From: Gammaproteobacteria bacterium
GTDB lineage: Bacteria > Pseudomonadota > Gammaproteobacteria > Immundisolibacterales > Immundisolibacteraceae
Direction of reading: 5' to 3'
NCBI GenBank assembly: GCA_003526065.1
Contig: DQBD01000080.1
Location: 843-13,070, forward strand
Length of the DNA stretch: 12,228 nt
Made by a program: the position numbers and the translations under genes
The notes under the pieces: model-generated
Told to the model about the DNA's origin: nothing
Seen by the model: only the letters and a program-made list of their open reading frames with translations
Database searches by the model: none
Shown: positions 6,095 to 12,228 of the stretch, piece by piece
How positions within the stretch are numbered: position 1 is the stretch's first letter
Layout of the letters: each line of letters opens with the position of its first letter

Positions 6095-7882
6095 TCACTC
6101 CTCGCGACTGGACATCCGCACGTAGCGGCCCGGGGCATCCTCGATGGGCGGCAAGCCGCCCTCGCCCGGCTGGCGCGCCATCACCTTGCCGCCGGCACGC
6201 CGCCCGAGCCAGAACTTCCAGTCCGGCCACCAGGAGCCGGCGTGCTCGACCGCCGCCTCGTGCCAGGCATGCGGCGACTCGGGCAGCGTGTCGGCGGTCC
6301 AGAACTGGTACTTGCGCGCCGCCGGCGGGTTGATGATGCCGGCAATGTGGCCGGAGCCGGCCAGCACGAAGCGTGTCTTGCCCCCCGGCAACTGCGCACC
6401 GGCGTAAACCGAGCGCCAGGGCGCGATGTGATCCTCGGCGGTCGCCACGAAGTAGCACGGCACGGTGATCTTTCCGAGGTCGATCGGCACGCCAGCCAGG
6501 GTGATGCCGCCCGGCTCGCGCAGGCGGTTGTGCAGGTACATGTTGCGCAGATAAAAGCTGTGCATGGCCGCCGGCATGCGCGTCGCGTCGGCGTTCCAGA
6601 ACAGCAGGTCGAACGCGGCGGGTTCCTTGCCGAGCAGGTAGTTGTTGACGAAGAAGGACCAGATCAGGTCGTTGGCACGCAGCAGATTGAAGGCCGCCGC
6701 CATGTCGGCGCTGTCCAGGTAGCCGGTGTCGGCCATCTTGGCCTCGACGGCGGCCACCTGGCTTTCGTCAATGAACACCCCAAGGTCACCGGGGTCGGTA
6801 AAGTCGAGCAGGCTGGCAAAGGTGGTGGCGGACTGGATGCGCGTGTCGTCCTTGGCAGCCAGATACGCCAGCGTGCTCATCAGCAGCGTGCCACCGATGC
6901 AGTAGCCGACGGCATTCACCTCCCGCTCGCCGCAGGCCTGCTCGATGGCGTCCAGCGCCGCCAGCGGGCCTTCCAGCATGTAGTCGTCGAACGACTTGTC
7001 GGCCAGCTGCGGCCCGGGGTTGATCCACGAGATCATGAACACCGTGTAGCCCTGCTCCACCCACCAGCGCACCAGCGAGTTCTTCTGTTGCAGGTCCATC
7101 ACGTAGAACTTGTTGATCCAGGGCGGGATCACCAGCAGCGGGCGCCGGTACACCTGGTCGGTGAGCGGGCTGTACTGGATCAGCTGCATCAACGCGTTCT
7201 CGAACACCACCTTGCCGGGCGTGGCGGCAAGGTCGACCCCGACCGTGAAGGCCTGCGGGTCGACCATCCGCGGTGTCAGGCGGCCGTCACCACGCTGCAG
7301 ATCCTCCAGCAGGTGCCGCAGACCGTCGAGCAGGTTCTGCCCCCCACTCTCGGCCGTGATCCGCAACACTTCGGGGTTGGTGGCGACGAAATTGGATGGC
7401 GACAGCGCGTCCGCAAACTGGCGCATATAGAACGTCAGCCGGTTACGGGTGTGCGGATCGATGTCCTGGGCATCGCCCACCTGTGCCAGCAACCAGCCGC
7501 TGGTGGCCAGATAGCACTGGCGGATCAGGTCGAATGCCGGCAATTGCCAGTCGGCCCCGCGAAACCGCCGATCGGCCACGTGCGCCGCACCCGCGACCGG
7601 CGACTGTCCACCGATGGCCCGCAGGCTGTCCTGCCAGATCTTGAAATAGGCATTCCACAGCTCGGCCTGAGCCTGGAGCAGTCGCGCCGGATCGTTCAGC
7701 AACGACTGCTGAAAGGACACCATTGCCTGCCACATGCCGTCGGCCATGCTGCCCAGCAGCGGCACGTCGGCTGCCGGCGACTGCCATGCCTCCCCCAACG
7801 CCTCCTGCACCTGCGCAGTCAACCGCGCCAGGTCTTCGAGTACGGCGTCGGACGCGCCGAGCGTCACTCCATCCGTTGACAT
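6095..7882 (-). CDS. phaC: Class I poly(3-hydroxyalkanoate) synthase PhaC
   Basis: Polymerises short-chain (R)-3-hydroxyacyl-CoA into PHA on the granule. The 595-residue protein has the class I layout. A PhaC N-terminal domain (about 45-230) includes WNAYFKIWQDSLRAIGG and ATNPEVL. The alpha/beta hydrolase core includes RPLLVIPPWINKFYVMDL (247-264), SWINPGP, the box GYCIGG with nucleophile C328, ATAEDHIAPW with D484, and GSGHIAGIINPP with H512. The WWPDW segment (551-555) is typical of the family C-terminus. The start is ATG 7882-7880, with GGAGGG (7889-7894) 6 nt upstream; a longer in-frame opening to 7981 runs through the promoter region and was rejected. It is first in the minus-strand PHA block, directly before phaZ. 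It is a separate enzyme from the class III synthase at 2138-3208. Confidence 0.96.
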   Translation of the reverse strand: MSTDGVTLGASDAVLEDLARLTAQVQEALGEAWQSPAADVPLLGSMADGMWQAMVSFQQSLLNDPARLLQAQAELWNAYFKIWQDSLRAIGGQSPVAGAAHVADRRFRGADWQLPAFDLIRQCYLATSGWLLAQVGDAQDIDPHTRNRLTFYMRQFADALSPSNFVATNPEVLRITAESGGQNLLDGLRHLLEDLQRGDGRLTPRMVDPQAFTVGVDLAATPGKVVFENALMQLIQYSPLTDQVYRRPLLVIPPWINKFYVMDLQQKNSLVRWWVEQGYTVFMISWINPGPQLADKSFDDYMLEGPLAALDAIEQACGEREVNAVGYCIGGTLLMSTLAYLAAKDDTRIQSATTFASLLDFTDPGDLGVFIDESQVAAVEAKMADTGYLDSADMAAAFNLLRANDLIWSFFVNNYLLGKEPAAFDLLFWNADATRMPAAMHSFYLRNMYLHNRLREPGGITLAGVPIDLGKITVPCYFVATAEDHIAPWRSVYAGAQLPGGKTRFVLAGSGHIAGIINPPAARKYQFWTADTLPESPHAWHEAAVEHAGSWWPDWKFWLGRRAGGKVMARQPGEGGLPPIEDAPGRYVRMSSREE

Positions 7883-7915
7883 ATCCGGCCCTCCGCGTTG
7901 CTGCGCGAGCTCGCT

Positions 7916-7971
7916 ATTGTGCAGCGCACAATGCGTGCGGAAGCGTAGTGGATAAGCCGCCGCCCTGTAAA
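7916..7971 (-). promoter_or_regulatory. Promoter of class I phaC with a perfect 17-bp palindrome (candidate PhaR operator)
   Basis: On the minus strand TTTACA (7971-7966) is followed after 18 nt by TACGCT (7947-7942), a plausible sigma-70 promoter. Immediately downstream, where transcription should start, lies the perfect palindrome ATTGTGCAGCGCACAAT (7916-7932): arms of 7 bp around a 3-nt centre. It is TGC-rich, like sites described for PhaR in Paracoccus, and shares GTGCGCTG and ACAAT blocks with the region upstream of phaR. Its position fits repression of phaC. The divergent operon starting at 8081 could also feel it. Promoter boxes are moderate; the palindrome is certain, its ligand is inferred. 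Confidence 0.55.
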
Positions 7972-8080
7972 GCCGGCGCACTGCCGCCGTTGCCCCGCCG
8001 CGCTTCTACCCTCCGTCAGAAACTGTCATCATCCGGACTCGCAAAACGGCTCCCCATCCACGCAGGAGGACTCCGCCATC

Positions 8081-8863
8081 ATGGCCGAGACGCCACGCGC
8101 CAGCAGCGCCATCTGCACCTATACCAACGACGCCATCTACGTGCGTGACAAGAGCCTGGTTGACGAGCTGATCGGCGAGGTCACGTTCACCCAGATGATG
8201 TTCTTCCAGATCATGGCGCGCCTGCCCTCGCCGAGCGAGGTGAAGATCGTCGACGCCGTGCTGGTGACCCTGCTCGAACACGGCATCACGCCGTCGGCGA
8301 TTGCCACCCGCCTGACGCTGATGAGCGCGCCCGAGTCGTTGCAGGGGGCGGTGGCAGCGGGCCTGCTCGGGGTCGGTGGCACCTTCCTGGGCACCATGCA
8401 GGGCGCGGCGGAGCTGATCGATGAAATGATGCGCGCCGACGACGGCGTCAGCGCCGCTGCCGAGCGCATCGCCCGCCGTCACCGCGAAAGCAGGACGCCC
8501 CTGCCCGGCTTCGGCCACAACCTGCACCGTCCGGATGACCCGCGCACACCGAAGCTGTTTGCGGTGGCCCGCGACGCCGGCGTCAGCGGCGATCACATCG
8601 CCGCCCTGCAGGCGCTGGGCGACGCCGTGGACCGCGTCTACGGCCGGCACATCACCATCAACGCCACCGGGGCGATCGCCGCCCTGCTGTCGGAAATCGG
8701 CATCCCGGTAGATGTCATGCGCGGGTTTGCGGTCATCACCCGCGCCGCCGGCCTGGTCGGCCACATCAAGGAAGAGCGCGAGAATCCGGCCGCCCGCGCG
8801 CTGTGGGACGCGGCCACGCACGCGGTCGAGTACTCCGGCAGCGCACTGTCGGACCGCACATGA
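8081..8863 (+). CDS. Citryl-CoA lyase-like protein (citrate synthase superfamily)
   Basis: The 260-residue protein corresponds to the C-terminal catalytic part of citrate synthases and ATP-citrate lyase, the size of stand-alone citryl-CoA lyases that split citryl-CoA to acetyl-CoA and oxaloacetate. Motifs: LLEHGITPSA (H67), GVGGTFLGTMQGAAELI (97-113, closer to the ATP-citrate lyase GALDGAA pattern than to the citrate synthase HGGAN loop), PGFGHNLHRPDDPR (H146, R155) and ITRAAGLVGH (R221, H228). Where the superfamily has catalytic Asp in N-V-D, this protein reads N194-A-T196-G, so the general base seems missing. The true reaction is therefore uncertain. It may use another acyl-CoA or run only part of the chemistry. 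ATG 8081 follows AGGAGG (8064-8069) at 11 nt. Its stop overlaps the next start (ATGA, 8860-8863). No promoter was recognised in front of it. Confidence 0.85.
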   Translation: MAETPRASSAICTYTNDAIYVRDKSLVDELIGEVTFTQMMFFQIMARLPSPSEVKIVDAVLVTLLEHGITPSAIATRLTLMSAPESLQGAVAAGLLGVGGTFLGTMQGAAELIDEMMRADDGVSAAAERIARRHRESRTPLPGFGHNLHRPDDPRTPKLFAVARDAGVSGDHIAALQALGDAVDRVYGRHITINATGAIAALLSEIGIPVDVMRGFAVITRAAGLVGHIKEERENPAARALWDAATHAVEYSGSALSDRT

Positions 8864-10236
8864 TCGAGCCCTCACTGAGCGAGCAACTCGCCGACTGGCA
8901 AATCGCCCGCCGCGGCGAAGGCTTCCAACCTGCCGACCTGGAAGCCGCCCGCCTGCTCGTCATGGACTGGCTGGGCTCGGCACTGGCGGGCCTGGGCACC
9001 GACACCGGCCGAATTTTCCTGGACTACGCGCGCCAGCAGCCCGCCGGCCGGGTCACGCTGCTGGGCCTGGACGAAGGGCGCGCGGTCGAGGTGGCTGCCC
9101 TGTGCAACGGTGCCGTGTCGCACATCGTCGAGATGGACGACGTGGAGCGGGCCTCGGTCACCCACCCGGGCGCCGTGGTGGTACCGGCGGCGCTGGCCAC
9201 CGCCGAGCGGGCCGGAGCGAGCGGACACGACCTGCTGGCCGCGGTGGTGGCCGGCTACGAAATCATGGTGCGCGTCGGCGCCGCGCTCGGCCCGGAGCAC
9301 TACTACCACTTCCACAACACCGCCACGGCGGGCGCCTTCGGCGCCGCGGCAGCGGCCGGCTGGCTTCTGAAGCTCGATCGCGAGCGGCTGGTGTGGGCGC
9401 TGGGCAATGCCGGCACGCAGGCCGCCGGCCTGTGGCAGTTCAACGAGGAAGGCGCGCTCACCAAGCCCCTGCACCCGGGACGGGCCGCCGCCAACGGCGT
9501 GCTGGCCGCCACGCTCTCGCGCCTGGGCCTGACCGGCGCCCGCCACATCATGGAGGGCGAACGTGGGTTCTTTGCCGGCCTGGCCCCCCACGGTGAACCG
9601 CTGAAGGTCGTGGAGCACCTGGGCGAGCCGGGCGAGTCCCTGCGGGTGCACGCCATCTCCATCAAGCCGCATGCGTCCTGCCGGCACACCCACGCGCCCA
9701 TCGACGCGGCCATCGCCCTGCACGCGCAGCTGGCATCGGTCGACGACATCGACACCGTGAGCGTCGACACCTACCGGGCGGCCCTGACCCTGTGCGACAA
9801 GCCGGACCCGCACAGCGCGCCGGACGCCAAGTTCAGCCTGCAGTACTGCGTGGCCACCGCCCTGCGCCACGGCCGGGTCGGCCTGACGCAGTTCGACCCG
9901 GCGGCCTTGTCCGACCCGACCGTACGGGCACTGCTGGAGCGGGTGACGGTCACCGCCGATCCGGCACGCGAGGCGGCCTACCCGGCCACCTGGTCCGCCG
10001 GCGTGACGGTACGCCTGCGCGACGGGCGCACGGTGCAGGCGGCGCAGGATCGCCCCCGCGGCGACCCCGAGAATCCCTTGTCCGCGTCCGAGCTCACCGA
10101 CAAGTTCCGCCAGCTCGCCGCCTATGGCGGCCTCGATCGCGCGCGCACCGATCAGGCGCTGGACTGGCTGCAGGGGCTCGATTCCGCACAGCCGCTGTCC
10201 CTGGTCACCCTGCGCGCGGCCGCCTCGCGCGAGTGA
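8860..10236 (+). CDS. MmgE/PrpD family protein
   Basis: Member of the family holding 2-methylcitrate dehydratase and cis-aconitate decarboxylase, cofactor-free enzymes acting on tricarboxylates. The 458-residue protein has the expected landmarks: DWLGSALAG (36-44), HIVEMDDVERASVTHPGAV (88-106, D93/D94 and H102), FHNTATAGAFGAAAAAGWLL (151-170), GTQAAGLWQF, the LTKPLHPGRAA loop (200-210, K202 and H205), EGERGFF, and IKPHASCRHTHAPID (268-282, K269, R275, H278). The set of conserved active-site Lys, His and Asp residues looks complete. ATG 8860 overlaps the previous stop by 4 nt; an upstream in-frame ATG at 8803 lies inside the lyase-like gene and was rejected. Substrate cannot be told from sequence: dehydration, decarboxylation or epimerisation of a citrate-like product of its partner are all possible. 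Confidence 0.92.
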   Translation: MIEPSLSEQLADWQIARRGEGFQPADLEAARLLVMDWLGSALAGLGTDTGRIFLDYARQQPAGRVTLLGLDEGRAVEVAALCNGAVSHIVEMDDVERASVTHPGAVVVPAALATAERAGASGHDLLAAVVAGYEIMVRVGAALGPEHYYHFHNTATAGAFGAAAAAGWLLKLDRERLVWALGNAGTQAAGLWQFNEEGALTKPLHPGRAAANGVLAATLSRLGLTGARHIMEGERGFFAGLAPHGEPLKVVEHLGEPGESLRVHAISIKPHASCRHTHAPIDAAIALHAQLASVDDIDTVSVDTYRAALTLCDKPDPHSAPDAKFSLQYCVATALRHGRVGLTQFDPAALSDPTVRALLERVTVTADPAREAAYPATWSAGVTVRLRDGRTVQAAQDRPRGDPENPLSASELTDKFRQLAAYGGLDRARTDQALDWLQGLDSAQPLSLVTLRAAASRE

Positions 10237-10241
10237 CGCTC

Positions 10242-11024
10242 ATGACCGACCACACATACGCCTTGAGCAACGCCTGGAAACAGGCCCGCCAGCGACTGGC
10301 CCTGCTCGAGGACGAACTCGACCCGGCCACCCGCCGGCGGCTGCTGGCCTGCGGCGTGACGGCCGGATGGCAATGCCTGGAGGTCGGCGCCGGGGGCGGC
10401 TCCATCGCGCACTGGCTGTGTCAGCAGGTCGGCGCGGACGGACGCGTGCTGGCCACCGACATCGACACCACCCTGGTGGCCGTCGACGCACCACCGAACC
10501 TGGAACTGGCGACCCACGACCTCACCCGGGATCCGTTGCCGCCGGCCGAGTTCGACCTGGTGCACTGCCGCTGGCTACTGCACCACCTGCCGGACATCGA
10601 CGACGCCATCGGCCGCCTGCTCGGCGCCGTCAAGCCCGGGGGCGTGCTGCTGATCGAGGAACCCGACTTCTTCCCGGTGCACGCCGGTGCACCAGCGCTC
10701 TATGCCCGGTTCATGGACGCGCTGACGCGGGCGGTGGTGGCCCACACCGGGCGCGACTGCTACTGGGCGCGCAGCCTCCCGGCGATGCTGGAACACCATG
10801 GCCTGCAGGCGGTCGGGGCGGACGCACAAGCCGCCGTGTTGCACGGCGGCGAGCGCCTGGCGCGCTTCTACCGTCTCAGCGGTCAGCAGGCCCGCCCGCG
10901 GGTACTCGACACCGGCCTGCTGGCCGAAGCCGACTACGATGCCGCCCTCGATTTGCTGGACGATCCCGGCCTGTGGGCCTTCGGTGCCTGCACGGTAGCC
11001 GCCTGGGGCCGCCGACCGGCGTGA
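10242..11024 (+). CDS. Class I SAM-dependent methyltransferase
   Basis: A 260-residue Rossmann-fold methyltransferase of unknown substrate. SAM-binding motifs are clear: motif I LEVGAGGGS (46-54), the acidic ATDIDTT (71-77), FDLVHCRWLLHHL (104-116), and VKPGGVLLIEEPDFF (130-144). The N-terminus (YALSNAWKQARQRLALLEDELDPAT) is shared, as far as I recall, with a broad uncharacterised bacterial group. No membrane or metal-binding segments are visible. ATG 10242 lies 5 nt after the PrpD-family stop with only a weak GAG behind it, so translation is probably coupled to the upstream gene. As third gene of a compact operon it may methylate the acid made by the first two, by analogy with trans-aconitate methyltransferase; this is speculation from context. 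Confidence 0.9.
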   Translation: MTDHTYALSNAWKQARQRLALLEDELDPATRRRLLACGVTAGWQCLEVGAGGGSIAHWLCQQVGADGRVLATDIDTTLVAVDAPPNLELATHDLTRDPLPPAEFDLVHCRWLLHHLPDIDDAIGRLLGAVKPGGVLLIEEPDFFPVHAGAPALYARFMDALTRAVVAHTGRDCYWARSLPAMLEHHGLQAVGADAQAAVLHGGERLARFYRLSGQQARPRVLDTGLLAEADYDAALDLLDDPGLWAFGACTVAAWGRRPA

Positions 11025-11041
11025 GCCCAAGCCCACGCCGG
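11016..11041. repeat. Strong hairpin between convergent genes
   Basis: Perfect 8-bp arms CCGGCGTG (11016-11023) and CACGCCGG (11034-11041) flank a 10-nt loop. GCCG (11011-11014) and CGGC (11044-11047) can add outer pairs. It spans the methyltransferase stop codon and ends 16 bp before the end of the convergent reductase gene. Neither strand has a T-run, so it is at best a non-canonical bidirectional terminator or an mRNA 3'-end stabiliser. Confidence 0.5.
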
Positions 11042-11056
11042 CGCGGCTGAGCGGAC

Positions 11057-12085
11057 TCAGACGAAGCTGTCGTAATGAATGCGGTCCGGCGACACCTTCA
11101 GTTCGCCGCCGAGCATCTGCATGACGGCGTTGATCATCACCGGCGGGCCACAGGTGTAGAACTCGCATTCCTGCAGCTGGTCGGTCGGGATCTGTGCCTT
11201 CACCTGCTCGTGGATGAAACCGACCGCGCCGCTCCAGCCCCCGGCGGCGGCGGCGTCGGCGTCGGACAGCGCCGGCAGGAACTCGAGACGGTCACCGAAG
11301 CCCGGGAGGGCCTTCAGCTCGTCCTCGCCGCACAGGTCCTGCGGACCGCGGGCGCCATAGAAGAACTTCAGCTTGACGTCCTGCATGCCCGGTTCGGCCA
11401 CCAGGCCGCGGGCGATGGACAGCATCGGCGCCAGGCCGGAACCACCGCCGATGCACACCACAGTGCGCGTAACGTCGGTGCGCAGGAAGGCCAGGCCGTA
11501 GGGCCCGTCGATCTCGATCCGGTCACCGACCTTCAGGTCGAACAGCGCCGCCGTGCCGGCACCGTTCGGCACCTTGCGGATGATGAACTCCCAGTGCCCG
11601 TCGGCATTGCGGATGTTGGACATCGAATAGGCACGCGGCCCCTCCACGCCCGGCAGGTGCAGCAGCGCGTACTGCCCGGGCCGGAAATCGGCTGCCTGGT
11701 CGTCCTTGAACACGAACTCGCGAATGTCGTGCGTGAGATCGCGAATGGCCACCAGTTCACCGAAAAAGCGCCGCGGCGCGTCGACCGGCACGAACTGGTC
11801 ATCGACGATCATCGGCTTGATCACGCAGTCGGTCAGCGGCACGCACTGGCAACCCAACAGCCGGCCACGCTGGCGATCGCGCGGGTTCAGACCGGGCGCC
11901 TCCTCCCACAGGGTCTGTACCTCGCCCTCGACGAGGTCGAACTTGCAGGTACCGCAGCCGCCCACGTTGCATTCGTAGGACAGGCCGACACCGGCCCGCA
12001 GCCCGGCCCGCAGCACCGTGTCGTCGGCATCGCAGGAGAATTCGGCACCGGACTGCTGCACGCGGATGGAGAACGCCTTGCTCAT
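11057..12085 (-). CDS. [2Fe-2S]/FAD oxidoreductase, toluene-4-monooxygenase reductase type
   Basis: Electron-transfer component that passes electrons from NAD(P)H through FAD and a [2Fe-2S] cluster to an oxygenase. The 342 residues contain an N-terminal plant-type ferredoxin domain (about 1-95) with YECNVGGCGTCKFDLVEGEV, ligands C39, C44, C47 and probably C79. An FAD domain follows with RPGQYALLHLPG (135-146) and RAYS (151-154), then an NAD domain with GGGSGLAPM (213-221) and CGPPVM (312-317). It ends IHYDSFV. YECN-GGCG-CK, EGEV-LW-APGL and CQC-PL-D-IK closely follow TmoF. ATG 12085 was chosen because the Fe-S domain starts there; the open extension to 12154 is Pro/Arg-rich and unlike the family. 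The ribosome-binding site is weak (AGGTAG nearby). No oxygenase subunits are in the window, so the partner may lie beyond the right edge. Confidence 0.9.
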   Translation of the reverse strand: MSKAFSIRVQQSGAEFSCDADDTVLRAGLRAGVGLSYECNVGGCGTCKFDLVEGEVQTLWEEAPGLNPRDRQRGRLLGCQCVPLTDCVIKPMIVDDQFVPVDAPRRFFGELVAIRDLTHDIREFVFKDDQAADFRPGQYALLHLPGVEGPRAYSMSNIRNADGHWEFIIRKVPNGAGTAALFDLKVGDRIEIDGPYGLAFLRTDVTRTVVCIGGGSGLAPMLSIARGLVAEPGMQDVKLKFFYGARGPQDLCGEDELKALPGFGDRLEFLPALSDADAAAAGGWSGAVGFIHEQVKAQIPTDQLQECEFYTCGPPVMINAVMQMLGGELKVSPDRIHYDSFV

Positions 12086-12228
12086 GGATCTACCTATGGT
12101 TATCGGGGGTCGTCGGGGTGGTTTCGGGGGGAGTTGGTGTTTCGTTGCCGCCACGGCGGCCGGCCAAGTTTAACCAAGCGTGCGGCGCCTCATGCCGGCT
12201 CGCCCTCGGCCAGCCACAGGCAACGCCC

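Noticed and set aside
5081..7879. 932-codon open frame on the plus strand opposite phaZ and class I phaC
   Set aside because: It is antisense to two unmistakable genes and rich in Arg, His, Gln and Val without any recognisable domain. Long antisense frames are common in high-GC DNA with strong third-position bias.
7883..7981. N-terminal extension of class I phaC by 33 codons
   Set aside because: It would run through the predicted promoter and palindrome, whereas ATG 7882 has a strong Shine-Dalgarno at correct spacing.
8006..8875. 289-codon minus-strand frame opposite the citryl-CoA-lyase-like gene
   Set aside because: Shadow of a coding gene with clear motifs; the antisense product is repetitive Arg/Gly/Ala/His and has no ribosome-binding site.
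8872..9870. 332-codon minus-strand frame opposite the MmgE/PrpD gene
   Set aside because: Shadow frame: composition is biased, no domain is visible, and the plus-strand gene has complete family motifs.
12190..12228. Possible C-terminal end of another minus-strand gene at the right edge (frame reading ...WLAEGEPA then TGA)
   Set aside because: Only about 12 codons are visible and no family can be recognised. It would fit an upstream gene of a reductase operon, but a chance open frame is equally likely.

Overview
The window is a high-GC stretch of gene-dense bacterial DNA that looks like a gammaproteobacterial chromosome. The class III PHA synthase pair (PhaC/PhaE) is typical of Chromatiales-like lineages, and the last gene resembles reductases of toluene-type monooxygenases. 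The taxonomic placement is inference from gene content; no rRNA or other marker gene is present. No tRNA, CRISPR array, insertion sequence or tandem repeat was found. No gene-free stretch is longer than about 200 bases.

Layout. (1) 1-1016, minus: 5' part of a CtpA-type S41 carboxy-terminal processing protease that runs off the left edge. (2) 1216-2120, plus: phaR (PHA synthesis regulator) followed by a small phasin, which ends in a good intrinsic terminator. (3) 2138-7882, minus: a polyhydroxyalkanoate block read in the order class I phaC, intracellular depolymerase phaZ, acetoacetyl-CoA reductase phaB, phaE, class III phaC. (4) 8081-11024, plus: a tightly packed three-gene operon divergent from the PHA block: a citryl-CoA-lyase-like protein, an MmgE/PrpD-family protein and a class I SAM methyltransferase. 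(5) 11057-12085, minus: a [2Fe-2S]/FAD/NAD(P)H oxidoreductase most like the reductase of toluene-4-monooxygenase.

Function. Region 2 plus region 3 gives almost a full PHA cycle: PhaB makes 3-hydroxybutyryl-CoA, two unrelated-class synthases polymerise it, the phasin coats the granule, PhaZ mobilises it, and PhaR probably represses the granule genes. No beta-ketothiolase (phaA) is present in the window. TGC-rich motifs lie at the predicted promoters of phaR, the phasin and class I phaC. The phaC one is a perfect 17-bp palindrome just downstream of a predicted -10 box, which suggests one PhaR regulon.

The most novel part is the operon at 8081-11024. The citrate-synthase-superfamily protein has a Thr where the catalytic Asp is expected, and it is translationally coupled to a PrpD-type protein and a methyltransferase of unknown substrate. 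Together they suggest an uncharacterised branch of tricarboxylate or acyl-CoA metabolism beside the PHA genes.
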